Below are positions 17,779 through 26,991 of a DNA stretch of 64,000 nucleotides, one piece after another. The notes under the pieces were generated by a model. That model had not been told where the DNA came from and ran no database searches. It saw only the letters and a program-made list of their open reading frames with translations. Numbering within the stretch: position 1 is the first letter of the stretch; the number at the start of each line of letters is the position of its first letter. The DNA is from Anaerotalea alkaliphila (GTDB lineage: Bacteria; Bacillota; Clostridia; Lachnospirales; Vallitaleaceae), in assembly GCF_010179735.1 (NCBI RefSeq), contig NZ_JAAEEH010000009.1, positions 21,674-85,673 of the forward strand, read 5' to 3'. The translations under genes were made by a program, and so were the position numbers.

Positions 17779-18258
17779 ATGAAAAAAATCAGCATGTTGT
17801 TTGGGGTATTGGTATTCGTATTGGGTCTTGCCGGGTGTTCGGCGGCTGGGGGCGGTCCTGCCGCAAGCCCGAACCCCGCACCGGACAAGTCCGTGGAGGA
17901 AATCATCGGCATGATCACCGAAGATGCGGGCATCGAAACGCAGACGATGATCACGGTGCTGGACAGCGAAAACCTCCCCTGGTTTCTGTTCATGGATCCC
18001 GTGGAAGGGGCCGAAGCGGTTGCCGCCGATGCCATGATGAGCGCCGTGGCGCATTCCGTGGTGCTGGCCAGGATGCCGGAAGGTACGGACATGGAAGCCT
18101 TGAAGCGGGAGGTGGCGGACAAGGCGGATCCGAGAAAATGGATCTGTGTGGAAGCCGAGAAGACCGTTGTTGAAGTCAACGGAAACCTGCTGCTGCTGGT
18201 CATGAGCAACGATGAAGTGGCCTCCGCGGTGGCCGGGCATTTCCTGGACCTCGAGTAG
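17779..18258 (+). CDS. Small lipoprotein, DUF4358-like
   Basis: 159 residues. A type II signal peptide with lipobox LAGC, Cys20, is followed by a Gly/Ala/Pro-rich linker and a ~110-residue domain (SVEEIIGMITEDAG to the end). Size, signal and position beside MBOAT and DHHW genes fit the DUF4358 lipoproteins that commonly accompany such operons in Clostridia. It is anchored on the outer membrane face and its role is unknown. GGAGGA eight bases before the ATG fixes the start. Confidence 0.7.
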   Translation: MKKISMLFGVLVFVLGLAGCSAAGGGPAASPNPAPDKSVEEIIGMITEDAGIETQTMITVLDSENLPWFLFMDPVEGAEAVAADAMMSAVAHSVVLARMPEGTDMEALKREVADKADPRKWICVEAEKTVVEVNGNLLLLVMSNDEVASAVAGHFLDLE

Positions 18259-18272
18259 GGGAGGGGGCGCAG

Positions 18273-19628
18273 TTGGTATTTTCCAGCATCGCATTCCTGT
18301 ACTATTTCCTGCCGGCCGCCCTCCTGCTATACTGGGCGGCGCCCCGGCACCTGAAAAATGCGGCCCTGCTGGTCGTGAGCCTGTTTTTTTATTTTTACGG
18401 GGAACCTGTCTACACGCTGCTGCTGGTTTTCTCCGCCGTCTCCGACTATCTGCACAGCCGCTACATCGAAAGGCATCGGGGCCGGAAGCGGGCCGGGATT
18501 GCCCTGGCAAGCTCCATCGCCATCAATTTGGGCATGCTGGGCGTATTCAAGTACGGCGGTTTCGGATTGGCCCTGCCCGTCGGCATCAGCTTCTTCACGT
18601 TCCAGACCATGAGCTACACCATCGACGTCCATCGGGGGGAGGTGAAGGCGGAAAAGGGCATCGTCCCCCTGGCGGCCTATGTGGCCATGTTCCCCCAATT
18701 GGTCGCGGGGCCCATCGTACGGTACAAGTCCATCGCGGAGCAGTTGCGGAACAGGCGGCATGGGGTGGAAGGGATTGCTGCCGGCATGGGGCGATTCGTC
18801 GTCGGCCTTGGGAAAAAGGTGCTGCTGGCGAACCGGTTCGCGGAATTCTGCGGCGCCTACAGAGCGGCGGATTCTCCCAGCGTCCTCTACCACTGGGCCT
18901 ATGCGGTGGCGTTCTCGCTGCAGCTGTACTTCGATTTTTCCGGGTATTCCGATATGGCCATCGGCCTAGGAAGGATCTTCGGGTTTGCCTTTCCCGAGAA
19001 TTTCAACTATCCCTACATTTCCCGGTCGGTCACGGAATTCTGGAGACGGTGGCATATGACCCTGGGAAGCTGGTTTAGGGACTACGTCTACATCCCCCTG
19101 GGGGGGAACAGGGGGGGCAAGCCAAGGTGGATTCGCAACATCCTGGCCGTATGGCTGCTGACGGGCCTGTGGCATGGGGCTGCCTGGAACTTCGTCCTTT
19201 GGGGCCTGTACTTTGGGGTGCTGCTGGTTTTCGAAAAATCGGTAGGTCTGGGATGGCTGGGGCGTCTGCCGCTGGCGTTTCGCCACGGGTATGTGCTCCT
19301 GGCGGTGCTCCTGGGTTTCGTAGCCTTCAATGGGGAGGGCATGCAGGGCATGGTGGAGGACCTGGGAGGACTGTTCGGCGGGAACGGGTTGCCGTTCTTC
19401 TCGGCGGAAGCGGCTTACCAGCTGAGGAGCCATTCCGTCCTGTTCCTGGCCGGCGCAATCGGCGCGACCCCCCTGCCGAAACGCATGTATCTGCAGGCGA
19501 CGGGGAAGGGGACAGGGAAGCGGATGGCCGCATTCCTCGAACCTCTGGCCATGGCTGCGCTGTTCCTGGCCGCAACGGCGTACCTGGTTGACGGTTCGTT
19601 CAATCCCTTCCTGTATTTCAGATTCTAG
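18273..19628 (+). CDS. MBOAT-family O-acyltransferase (AlgI-like)
   Basis: 451 residues with about ten membrane helices. Family motifs are clear: FPQLVAGPIVRY, YFDFSGYSDMAIG, EFWRRWHMTLGSWFRDYVYIPLGGNR and GLWHGAAWNF, the last carrying the catalytic His. It would pass an acetyl group across the membrane for O-acetylation of an extracellular polymer with the DHHW partner. The TTG start gives the canonical MVFSS beginning, with GGGAGGGGG just upstream. The gap to the lipoprotein gene is 14 bases. Confidence 0.93.
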   Translation: MVFSSIAFLYYFLPAALLLYWAAPRHLKNAALLVVSLFFYFYGEPVYTLLLVFSAVSDYLHSRYIERHRGRKRAGIALASSIAINLGMLGVFKYGGFGLALPVGISFFTFQTMSYTIDVHRGEVKAEKGIVPLAAYVAMFPQLVAGPIVRYKSIAEQLRNRRHGVEGIAAGMGRFVVGLGKKVLLANRFAEFCGAYRAADSPSVLYHWAYAVAFSLQLYFDFSGYSDMAIGLGRIFGFAFPENFNYPYISRSVTEFWRRWHMTLGSWFRDYVYIPLGGNRGGKPRWIRNILAVWLLTGLWHGAAWNFVLWGLYFGVLLVFEKSVGLGWLGRLPLAFRHGYVLLAVLLGFVAFNGEGMQGMVEDLGGLFGGNGLPFFSAEAAYQLRSHSVLFLAGAIGATPLPKRMYLQATGKGTGKRMAAFLEPLAMAALFLAATAYLVDGSFNPFLYFRF

Positions 19629-19637
19629 GAGGAACAC

Positions 19638-20735
19638 ATGAAAAGACAAAGGAGAGCCCTTCTGACCATCGGGCTTACGGGCGGCCTGCTTCTGGGAACC
19701 ATGGCGTTGCAGGTCCTTGGGGAGGATCCGGCGGTTTCCCTGTGGGAAAGGCGCAAGCTTGCCCGTTTTCCGGAGGCATCCGTCGAAAAGCTGCTTGAGG
19801 GAAGGCTGGTGCCGGAACTGGAAGCCTATCTGGCGGATTCCTTCCCTTTCAGGGACGGATTCAGGAGGGTCAAAGCCCTGCTGGAAACGCAGGTGTTCGG
19901 CAAACTGGACACAAACGGCTATTATAAGGCCGACGGTCACATCTCGAGGCTTGCGTATCCCTTGGAGGAGGCCCAGGTGGCCCTGGCTGCGAAAAAAATG
20001 CAGGAAATCCAGAAGCGGCATCTTGGGGGAATGAAGGTCCATTACGCAGCAATCCCCGACAAGAACTACTATCTGGCGGAACCGAACGGATACCCGTCCA
20101 TGGACTACGGGCGGTTGACGGAAATTCTCCAGGAGGACCTGAGGGACATGGCCCCCATCGACCTGTTCGACTGCCTGGACAGGGAGGATTACTACAAGAC
20201 GGATCCCCATTGGAGGCAGGAGCGTCTCGACCGGGTGGTGCGGCGGCTGGGCGAGGAAATGGGTTTTGTCCCGACGCCCTTCGACAGGTATGAGAGGAAG
20301 GTGAGGCCCGGTTTTTACGGGGCATATGCGGGCCAGTCCGCCCTGGGAACCAAGCCCGAGGAGCTGGTGCATCTTATGGGGGGCGGGATTCTGGAAACAA
20401 AAGCATACCATGCGGACAAGGACGAATGGACCGGCGTCTACGTGGAATCTGCGGACCTGGCAATGGACGGCTATTCCTACTATCTCGGGGGAGCGGCTGC
20501 GCTCCAGGTGCTGGTCAACCCCGCCGGGGAAACCGGACGGGAGCTGATCCTCTTCAGGGATTCCTTTGCCGCACCCCTGGCGCCGCTGCTGATGGAGGCC
20601 TATGACAAGGTGACCCTTGTGGACCTGCGGTACATGCCCAGCGGCCTGCTGGGGGAGCACATCGACTTCGGAGACCAGGACGTGTTGTTCCTGTACTCCA
20701 CGCTGGTGCTCAACAACGGGGGGGTATTGCGGTGA
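19638..20735 (+). CDS. DHHW-family (AlgJ/AlgX-like) SGNH acyl-transfer protein
   Basis: 365 residues with one N-terminal membrane anchor or uncleaved signal (~8-27). The eponymous Asp-His motif appears as TDPHW, and a serine motif FRDSF sits near residue 305, consistent with an SGNH-like catalytic triad acting outside the cell. Partner of the MBOAT protein 10 bases upstream; together they probably O-acetylate a surface polysaccharide. The target polymer is not evident. The stop codon abuts a REP-like palindrome. Confidence 0.85.
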   Translation: MKRQRRALLTIGLTGGLLLGTMALQVLGEDPAVSLWERRKLARFPEASVEKLLEGRLVPELEAYLADSFPFRDGFRRVKALLETQVFGKLDTNGYYKADGHISRLAYPLEEAQVALAAKKMQEIQKRHLGGMKVHYAAIPDKNYYLAEPNGYPSMDYGRLTEILQEDLRDMAPIDLFDCLDREDYYKTDPHWRQERLDRVVRRLGEEMGFVPTPFDRYERKVRPGFYGAYAGQSALGTKPEELVHLMGGGILETKAYHADKDEWTGVYVESADLAMDGYSYYLGGAAALQVLVNPAGETGRELILFRDSFAAPLAPLLMEAYDKVTLVDLRYMPSGLLGEHIDFGDQDVLFLYSTLVLNNGGVLR

Positions 20736-20767
20736 TGCGCCCTTGGGGTCAGACCCCAAGTGCGCAT
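20735..20767. repeat. REP-like palindrome, copy B
   Basis: 16-bp arms around a central A with a single mismatch (CCC in place of CAC on the left). Its first base is the last base of the DHHW stop codon. Confidence 0.85.
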
Positions 20768-20823
20768 AAAGTTGTCCCTGGGCACAATCTTTGGAAATCG
20801 GCATGGCATTTGTCTGCGGAATT

Positions 20824-20832
20824 TGGTAGAAT
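20824..20832 (+). promoter_or_regulatory. Extended -10 promoter for rhaM
   Basis: TG-G-TAGAAT about 60 bases before the rhaM ATG; -35 not evident, as expected if an activator is needed. Confidence 0.4.
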
Positions 20833-20891
20833 GAAGACAATCTTGAAGCGGACAATACCGATGAATGCAAGACTATGCTAGGAGGAATGAC

Positions 20892-21218
20892 ATGGAGATG
20901 AGCAAGAAATTCGCGTGGACCTGGACGGTGAAGGAAGAGTACCTGGAGGAATATGTGCGGATGCACCTGGATCCCTGGCCGGAAATCATGGAGGAGCACA
21001 CCAAGGCGGGCATCAGGAACTACTCCATTTTCCAAAGCGGCAACCGCTTTTTCTACTGCTTCGAATGCGACGACGTTCCGGCTGCCTTCGAATACATCGA
21101 TAAAAGCGAAGCCTGCCAGCGGTGGAATGCAATCACATCCAAGATGGTGGAAGGGTCCTTTGACTTTGGGGATGCGGAGCCCATAACGCCCATGAGGGAA
21201 GTGTTCTACCTGCCATGA
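20892..21218 (+). CDS. rhaM: L-rhamnose mutarotase
   Basis: 108 residues, the normal RhaM/RhaU length. It interconverts alpha and beta anomers of L-rhamnose so the isomerase can use it. The family pattern is visible: KEEYLEEYVRMHLDPWPEI with the catalytic His, then NYSIFQSGNRFFYCFE and the C-terminal MREVFYLP. The start is fixed by GGAGGA five bases before the ATG. An AraC regulator follows and rhaA/rhaB lie just beyond it, placing it in the rhamnose locus. Confidence 0.93.
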   Translation: MEMSKKFAWTWTVKEEYLEEYVRMHLDPWPEIMEEHTKAGIRNYSIFQSGNRFFYCFECDDVPAAFEYIDKSEACQRWNAITSKMVEGSFDFGDAEPITPMREVFYLP

Positions 21219-21255
21219 CAAGTGCAATGGCAAAAGGCAAATGGAGAGGTGTCCC

Positions 21256-22254
21256 ATGGATGTGAAGGAACTGGATGTGATGCTGCACCAGCTGAACGAC
21301 ATCGAAGCCAAGTACAGGGACCGGGTCCGGTACGACGGGGGTCAAAAGGCGTTCAGGGACATTTTTTCCACGGAAGCGATTGAGAAGGAATGGGTCATCA
21401 ACATAGACAAACTTGTGAAGGACGGGGAGGTGCTGGCCATCCACAAGCATGACCGCTTTGTGGAGTTCGACTGGCACAGCCACGACTACATCGAACTGCT
21501 TTTCGTGTACTCAGGTAACATCCGGCAGGTTATCGAGCGCAAGGAAATCACCTTGACCAAGGGGGAAATCCTGCTGCTGGACATGAATGTGAAGCACAAG
21601 ATTGCAAGGGCAGGGGAAGAGGATATCGCCTTGAACATCCTTTTGAAAAAGGAGTTCTTCGACTGGGTGTTCATGTCGCACTTCTCCAAAAACGAAATCA
21701 TTTTCGACTTCATCGCAAAGGCCATCCACGACACGAAGAAGATGAAGCAGTACCTGGTGTTCCATACATCGGAGAACCCAGCCATCTGGGAGATCATGAT
21801 GAAGGTGCTTCTGGAGTACTACCATCCCCGGATCGGCATGGATACGGCCCTGCGGAGCTACATGGCCCTCCTGTTCACAGAGCTCTTCCGGGACTACAAG
21901 AACAGCCTCGGTGAAAAGATCGTCGGAGAAATCGACACGAGCATCGACAGCGAAATCATCAGGTACATCCATGAGAACTACAGGGACCTGACCCTGACCG
22001 ACTGCGCGGGCCATTTCAATTTCAATGTGGATTACATGGGAAAGCGGATCAAGCAGGTTTTCGGGGAAAGCTTCACCAACCATGTGAAGCACAAGAAGCT
22101 GGACGAGGCCTGCCACCTGTTGGAGCACACCCATGATCCGGTCACAGAGATCGTGAACAGGATCGGTTACTCGAATGTGAGCTACTTTTACCGGCAGTTC
22201 AGGCAGAGGTATGGGGTAACGCCCGACGAATACCGTTCACGGGGCAAGAGATAG
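21256..22254 (+). CDS. AraC-family regulator, probably for rhamnose genes
   Basis: 332 residues. The N-terminal cupin-like domain (VEFDWHSHDYIELLFVYSGNI with metal/ligand-type His residues, then LTKGEILLLDMNVKH) is followed by a helical linker and an AraC DNA-binding domain (~235-330; IVNRIGYSNVSYFYRQFRQRYGVTPDEYR). Cupin-AraC proteins of this kind are sugar-responsive activators. It sits between rhaM and rhaA, so L-rhamnose is the likely effector. GGAGAGGTG favours ATG 21256 over the ATG 15 bases upstream. Confidence 0.85.
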   Translation: MDVKELDVMLHQLNDIEAKYRDRVRYDGGQKAFRDIFSTEAIEKEWVINIDKLVKDGEVLAIHKHDRFVEFDWHSHDYIELLFVYSGNIRQVIERKEITLTKGEILLLDMNVKHKIARAGEEDIALNILLKKEFFDWVFMSHFSKNEIIFDFIAKAIHDTKKMKQYLVFHTSENPAIWEIMMKVLLEYYHPRIGMDTALRSYMALLFTELFRDYKNSLGEKIVGEIDTSIDSEIIRYIHENYRDLTLTDCAGHFNFNVDYMGKRIKQVFGESFTNHVKHKKLDEACHLLEHTHDPVTEIVNRIGYSNVSYFYRQFRQRYGVTPDEYRSRGKR

Positions 22255-22278
22255 GAGCTGTTTCGCAACAGCTCCTAT
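22251..22278. terminator. Hairpin terminator after the AraC gene
   Basis: Perfect 12-bp stem ATAGGAGCTGTT / AACAGCTCCTAT with loop TCGC, starting within the stop codon; a T-rich stretch follows. It lies between convergent genes. Confidence 0.75.
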
Positions 22279-22319
22279 GTCTTGCCTTTCTTCATGGACT
22301 GGATTGTGTCAGCCGAATG

Positions 22320-23582
22320 TCAGCCCCTCTTGCTTAATACGTCGTTCTCGTATTGCTTGACCTCGTCCAACCAGTCCAATCCGACGGCGATGTTGTTCTT
22401 TTCGCAGTAATGGTCCCAGATGGCCTGCCATGGGTAGGACTTCAGCTCTTCCAACAGCGCCAGCCGCTTGGTCAGGTCGAAGGACTTCTCGGTTGCGAAC
22501 AGTTCGGCCTTGGGTTCCAGCAGCGCCAGCAGCAATGCCTTCCGCATGTTCCTGGTACCGATGGCCCAGGCTGCAATGCGGTTGATGCTTCCGTCGAAAA
22601 AATCCAGACCGATGTGGACCCGGTCCAGCAGGTCGTGACGGACGATTTCCTGGGCAATGGCCATCAGCTCGTCATCCAGAAGGACCACGTGGTCGCTGTC
22701 CCAGCGAACCGGACGGCTGACGTGGAGCAGAAGCTGGTCGACGAACAGGGACAGGGCGGAAATCTTGTTTGAGATGACTTCAGTAGGATGGAAATGGCCT
22801 GCATCCAGGCAGAGGAGGGTCTTGCTCTCCATCGCATACCCCATGTAGAACTCATGGGAACCGACCACATAGCTCTCGGAGCCGATGCCGAACACCTTGC
22901 TTTCCACGGCGTCCAGATGGCATTTGGGATCCAGCTTCTCCTCCAGGCAGATGTCCAGGGATTCCTTCAGAAGCTTGCGGGGGCCCAAACGGTCCGCGGG
23001 AATGTCCTTGAAACCGTCCGGCATCCAGATGTTCATGACGGAAGGCTGCCCCAGTTCCCTGCCGAAATATTCGCTGATCCTTCTGGAACGCTTCACATGC
23101 TCGATCCAGAAGTCCCGGATTCCCTTGTCGGGGTGGCTAAGGCTCAAGCCGTTGTCCAGTTTCTCGTGGGAGAAGAGGGTCGGGTTGAAATCCAGGCCGA
23201 TGTCCTGTTCCTTTGCCCATGCCACCCAGTTGGCGAAATGTTTGGGTTCGATCTGGTCCCGGTCGACGAATTCTCCGCCGTTTTCCAGATAGATGGCGTG
23301 CAGGTTCAGCTTCTTGGGTCCGGGAATTAGGGAGAAAGCCTTCTCCAGGTCCTGCCGGAGTTCCTCTGCATTCCTGGCCTTGCCCGGGTAGTTGCCGGTG
23401 GATTGGATGCCGCCCGTCAGTTCCTTGTTCTCGCTTTCGAAGCCACCGACGTCGTCGCCCTGCCAGCAATGCAGGGAAATTTTGATCTGGTCCATTTTTG
23501 CAAGGGCTTTTTCAACGTCCACGCCCAATGCGGCGTATTTTTGCTTAGCCAATTCGTAGGATTGTTCGATGAGGTTTGACAT
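22320..23582 (-). CDS. rhaA: L-rhamnose isomerase
   Basis: 420 residues, the normal RhaA length. It converts L-rhamnose to L-rhamnulose using Mn2+/Zn2+ in a TIM barrel. Family stretches are plain: [16 protein letters not shown] near the N-terminus, [25 protein letters not shown], and [20 protein letters not shown] with metal ligands. AGGAGGAA before ATG 23582 fixes the start; a longer upstream frame has no ribosome site. It follows rhaB by 49 bases in the same direction. Confidence 0.96.
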   Translation of the reverse strand: MSNLIEQSYELAKQKYAALGVDVEKALAKMDQIKISLHCWQGDDVGGFESENKELTGGIQSTGNYPGKARNAEELRQDLEKAFSLIPGPKKLNLHAIYLENGGEFVDRDQIEPKHFANWVAWAKEQDIGLDFNPTLFSHEKLDNGLSLSHPDKGIRDFWIEHVKRSRRISEYFGRELGQPSVMNIWMPDGFKDIPADRLGPRKLLKESLDICLEEKLDPKCHLDAVESKVFGIGSESYVVGSHEFYMGYAMESKTLLCLDAGHFHPTEVISNKISALSLFVDQLLLHVSRPVRWDSDHVVLLDDELMAIAQEIVRHDLLDRVHIGLDFFDGSINRIAAWAIGTRNMRKALLLALLEPKAELFATEKSFDLTKRLALLEELKSYPWQAIWDHYCEKNNIAVGLDWLDEVKQYENDVLSKRG

Positions 23583-23631
23583 GGTATTCCTCCTGGGGTG
23601 TATGATGGATTGGTGGGGATGGCCTGGCGGT

Positions 23632-25077
23632 TCAGGGCAGGCGGGTGAATGTGTCCCAATGGGGAAGGAAGGTTTTGGAATCGCTGGGAACAAAGGTCTT
23701 GTTCCCGAAGGATTCCAGGACGACCTTCCTGCCTTCCTTCAAATCGGGAATGTCGCCCAAGGCAATGTGCTGCAGAAGCAAGTTGCCGATGGCGGTGGCT
23801 TCCATGGGACCCGCCTGGACGGTGCATCCGGTGAAGTCGGCGCACAATTGGTTCAGGAACTCGTTCTGGCAACCGCCCCCGACGATGTGGATCCGGTTGA
23901 TTTCTTTTCCGCTGACCGAACGGAGCTTTTTCAGCACATCCCTGTACTGGAAAGCCAGGCTCTCGAAGATGCACCGGGCGACCTCTCCGGGGGTCTCTGG
24001 TACGGCCTGGCCGGTTTCGCCGCAGTAGGCTTGGATTTCCTCGACCATGTTTGCAGGATTCAGGAACCGGTTGCTGTTCGGGTTGACCAGGCACTTGAAG
24101 GGCTCGGATGCGGCGGCAAGCCGGACCAGTTCGGCGAAGGAGTGCCGGTCTTTGTATAGGCGCTTGACCTCCTGGATGAGCCAAAGGCCCATGATGTTCT
24201 TCAGGACACGCACGGTGTCGAACACGCCCCCCTCATTGGTGAAGTTGTACTGCCTGGATAACTCCGTGCAGATGGGGGTCTTGCTCTCGATACCCATCAG
24301 GGACCAAGTGCCGGAGCTGATGTAGGCGAAATCCTCGCTGACGGCGGGGATGGCTGCTATCGCGGAGGCGGTGTCGTGGGTGCCTGGGGCGATGACCTTG
24401 ACTGGGGCGTCGTTTTCGGGAAGGATGCCTTCCTTGAAGTTTCCGATGACGGTCCCGGGATGGACCACGACCGGGAAGAGGCTTTTTGGAATGCCGATGG
24501 CCTCCAGAAGTTCGGAATCCCATCTTTTATCGGTGATGTTGAAGAGTTGGGTTGTCGTCGCGTTCGTGAATTCGTTGGTGGCGATTCCTGTCAGCAGGAA
24601 GTGGAGATAGTCTGGAATCAACAGAAGATGTTTGGCGCCCTCCATGTCCTGGGGGCGAGTGCGCGCATGCTCGTAGAGCTGGTAGAGGGTGTTGAAGGGC
24701 AGGAACTGGATTCCGGTCTTTTCATAGATCTTTTCGCTTGGCATGACAGATGTAATCTTCTCTAGGGTCCCGTCGGTGCGATGGTCCCTATAGGCATAGA
24801 CGGGAGAGACGCGGTCCCCGTCTTTGTCCACAAGCACATAGTCGACACCCCAGGTGTCGATGCCGACGCTGTCGAAACGGTGGGCAGTCCCCTTCAGGCC
24901 TGTGAGGATCTCCTGGAACAAAGAGTCCACATCCCAGAAGAAATGGCCGTCCTGCTCCGTCATCCGGTTGCTGAAGCGGTGGATTTCCTCCAGCTTCAAC
25001 CTGCCTTCTTCAAAGGTGCTGCGGATGAGGCGGCCGCTGGAGGCCCCGATGTCTACAGCGATGCATGATTTGGGCAT
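23632..25077 (-). CDS. rhaB: L-rhamnulokinase
   Basis: 481 residues of the FGGY carbohydrate kinase family. N-terminal phosphate-binding [11 protein letters not shown], the substrate region [15 protein letters not shown], the second-domain [13 protein letters not shown] and the C-terminal [16 protein letters not shown] are all RhaB-like. It makes L-rhamnulose-1-phosphate for the aldolase. AAAGGAGCT precedes the ATG at 25077. First gene of a rhaB-rhaA unit divergent from the DeoR regulator. Confidence 0.95.
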   Translation of the reverse strand: MPKSCIAVDIGASSGRLIRSTFEEGRLKLEEIHRFSNRMTEQDGHFFWDVDSLFQEILTGLKGTAHRFDSVGIDTWGVDYVLVDKDGDRVSPVYAYRDHRTDGTLEKITSVMPSEKIYEKTGIQFLPFNTLYQLYEHARTRPQDMEGAKHLLLIPDYLHFLLTGIATNEFTNATTTQLFNITDKRWDSELLEAIGIPKSLFPVVVHPGTVIGNFKEGILPENDAPVKVIAPGTHDTASAIAAIPAVSEDFAYISSGTWSLMGIESKTPICTELSRQYNFTNEGGVFDTVRVLKNIMGLWLIQEVKRLYKDRHSFAELVRLAAASEPFKCLVNPNSNRFLNPANMVEEIQAYCGETGQAVPETPGEVARCIFESLAFQYRDVLKKLRSVSGKEINRIHIVGGGCQNEFLNQLCADFTGCTVQAGPMEATAIGNLLLQHIALGDIPDLKEGRKVVLESFGNKTFVPSDSKTFLPHWDTFTRLP

Positions 25078-25186
25078 ATTCGAGCTCCTTTCTTTATCTA
25101 TCACTGGCACCAGTATACCTGAAATCCAAGGGGATGACATTGACCCAGGACGCTCTGGGATATGTCAAAAGGGGAGATGCGTGCAC

Positions 25187-25254
25187 TTTGCTTTGTGTTT
25201 GTGTGTGTTTGTGTTGTTTTGCGGTTTGACTTTTTCCGGTCATGGTGTTAGAAT
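25187..25254 (+). promoter_or_regulatory. deoR promoter with TTTGTGTT repeat operator
   Basis: TTGACT (25226-25231), 17-bp spacer, TAGAAT (25249-25254). Just upstream is a run of TTTGTGT/GTGTTTGTGTTG repeats ending in GTTGTTTT. The reverse complement of that last block recurs in the aldolase promoter at about 26220-26250, pointing to a shared DeoR operator. Confidence 0.6.
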
Positions 25255-25304
25255 TTCCATAACATGTGGGATGAGGATGCCCGCAGGAAAGAAGAGGAGA
25301 TCCC

Positions 25305-26090
25305 ATGCTTCCATTGGAGAGAAAACAGGAAATCGTGAAAATGCTGGTGCAAAGCAGGTCCGTCAAGGTGGCGGACCTGAGTGCGATTTTTAACGTCACC
25401 GAGGAGACGATCCGCCGGGACATGGAGAAACTGGAGAGGGAAGGTCTGCTGAAACGCACCTATGGCGGCGCGGTCCTGCTCGAGAGTCCGGGGGAAGACA
25501 TGCCCTTCGCATGGAGGGTGAAGGAGCATACGGACGAGAAGAGGCGGCTTGCCGGTCTCGCCGTGGAGTTTATCAAAGACGGCGACACCATCATGCTGGA
25601 CTCCAGCACCACCGCCCTGGAAGTGGCCAAAGCCCTGGGCGAGGAGCGACAGGTGACGCTGATCACCAATTCGGTGAACGTGTGCGTGGAGTTGGCACAC
25701 CACAAGAACTGCAGGATCATCTCCACGGGGGGCATCCTGAACGCGAAGACCATGTCCTTCGAAGGCCCGACGGCGGTGAAGAACCTTAGCGCCTACTATG
25801 CGGACAAGGCAATCTTCTCCTGCAAGGGGATCGACCTGGAGCGGGGGGTCATGGAGTCCAGCGAGTATGAGGCTGAAATCAAGAAACGGATGATCCAGGC
25901 GGCGAAGCGGGTCGTCCTGGTCGTGGACGGAAGCAAGTTCGAGAAGATGTCCCTGGTGAAGATCGACGATTTCAGCCATGTGGACGTGCTGGTCACGGAC
26001 CGCTCCTTGGACGGGGAATGGATGGAGCAGATGGAAAGGCACGGCATCCAGGTGGTGGTCGCCCGGGAGGGGGATGTGCCGGCGGAATGA
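25305..26090 (+). CDS. DeoR-family sugar-phosphate-responsive regulator
   Basis: 261 residues. Winged helix at the N-terminus with the family signature (RKQEIVKMLVQSRSVKVADLSAIFNVTEETIRRDMEKLEREG), then the DeoR C-terminal sugar-phosphate-isomerase-like sensor domain (DGDTIMLDSSTTALEVAKAL). Lies between divergent rhaB-rhaA and the aldolase gene, and matching repeat operators occur at both its own and the aldolase promoter, so it probably represses the rhamnose genes, with a rhamnose-derived phosphate as inducer (inferred). Confidence 0.9.
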   Translation: MLPLERKQEIVKMLVQSRSVKVADLSAIFNVTEETIRRDMEKLEREGLLKRTYGGAVLLESPGEDMPFAWRVKEHTDEKRRLAGLAVEFIKDGDTIMLDSSTTALEVAKALGEERQVTLITNSVNVCVELAHHKNCRIISTGGILNAKTMSFEGPTAVKNLSAYYADKAIFSCKGIDLERGVMESSEYEAEIKKRMIQAAKRVVLVVDGSKFEKMSLVKIDDFSHVDVLVTDRSLDGEWMEQMERHGIQVVVAREGDVPAE

Positions 26091-26099
26091 AGGAAGTAG

Positions 26100-26139
26100 A
26101 GTGCCCGCACGGTCGGATAAACCTGCGGGTGCTTTTTTT
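26100..26139 (+). terminator. Terminator after deoR
   Basis: 10-bp stem allowing two G-U pairs (AGTGCCCGCA / TGCGGGTGCT) followed by seven T. Confidence 0.8.
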
Positions 26140-26162
26140 GTCTTTTTGAAATGTGGGAAAAT

Positions 26163-26255
26163 ATTTGTTTGTGTCTTTTTGTGTTGACAGCAGCGAACCG
26201 TGGTGCTAATATAAAACAAAGACAACATAAAACAACATAAAACAACAATTCGCAA
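26163..26255 (+). promoter_or_regulatory. Aldolase promoter with flanking repeat operators
   Basis: TTGACA (26184-26189), 17-bp spacer, TAATAT (26207-26212): close to consensus. Upstream are TTTGTTTGTGTC/TTTTTGTGTT repeats; downstream are tandem ATAAAACAAC blocks. The two sets are inverted relative to each other, bracketing the promoter, a layout suited to repression by DNA looping. Confidence 0.65.
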
Positions 26256-26303
26256 GGGGAAACGCCAATAAAACAAGCAAACAAAACAGCAGGAGGTCAA
26301 ACC

Positions 26304-26978
26304 ATGGGTAACGAGGTGGAACTGAAGCAAGAAATCTGTGAAATCGGCAGAAGGATCTACAACAGGGGCATGGTTGCCGCAAACGACGGCAACATCTCTG
26401 TGAAGGTGGGCCCCAACGAGTTCCTCTGCTCGCCGACAGGCGTCAGCAAGGGGTTCATGACACCGGAAATGATCTGCAAGGTGGACGGGGAAGGCAATGT
26501 CTTGGAGGCGAGCGGAAAGTACAAGCCTTCTTCTGAAATCAAGATGCATCTGCGGGTCTACAAGAAGCGGGAGGATGTGACGGCTGTGGTCCACGCCCAC
26601 CCCATCTATGCCACTTCCTATGCGATTGCGGGCATTGAGCTGACCCAGAAGATCATGCCGGAAGCGATCATCTTCCTGGGGGAAGTCCCGATCGCCCCCT
26701 ACGGACTTCCTTCCACACCGGAAATTCCGGATGCGGTGGAGCCCTATCTGGAATCTTACGATGCGGTGCTGCTGGAGAACCACGGTGCGCTCACCTGGGG
26801 GCAGGACCTGATGAGCGCTCACTTCAAGATGGAATCGGTGGAATTCTATGCGCAGCTTGCCTACCATGCGAAGATGCTGGGCGGTGCCAAGGAACTTCCC
26901 CCGGAAGAGGTCGCAAGGCTGTACGAACTCAGAAAGGCCTTCAAAGTTCCCGGAAGGCATCCGGCGGACAAGATGTAG
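26304..26978 (+). CDS. Class II aldolase of FucA type, probable L-rhamnulose-1-phosphate aldolase
   Basis: 224 residues. Zinc-dependent class II aldolase motifs: ANDGNIS, CSPTGVSKGFM, PSSEIKMH, VVHAHP (zinc His pair) and LLENHGALTWG (third zinc His). The length and wording match L-fuculose-phosphate aldolase more than E. coli RhaD, which is about 50 residues longer. The setting (rhaB, rhaA, rhaM and shared operators) argues that the physiological substrate is L-rhamnulose-1-phosphate, split to DHAP and L-lactaldehyde; that is inference. AGGAGGT precedes the ATG. Confidence 0.85.
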   Translation: MGNEVELKQEICEIGRRIYNRGMVAANDGNISVKVGPNEFLCSPTGVSKGFMTPEMICKVDGEGNVLEASGKYKPSSEIKMHLRVYKKREDVTAVVHAHPIYATSYAIAGIELTQKIMPEAIIFLGEVPIAPYGLPSTPEIPDAVEPYLESYDAVLLENHGALTWGQDLMSAHFKMESVEFYAQLAYHAKMLGGAKELPPEEVARLYELRKAFKVPGRHPADKM

Positions 26979-26991
26979 GAAAAGCAACGGC

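Noticed and set aside
18966..21311. 781-codon antisense open frame across the MBOAT, DHHW and rhaM genes
   Set aside because: Spans three unrelated, well-supported genes and intergenic DNA, with no domain and biased composition.
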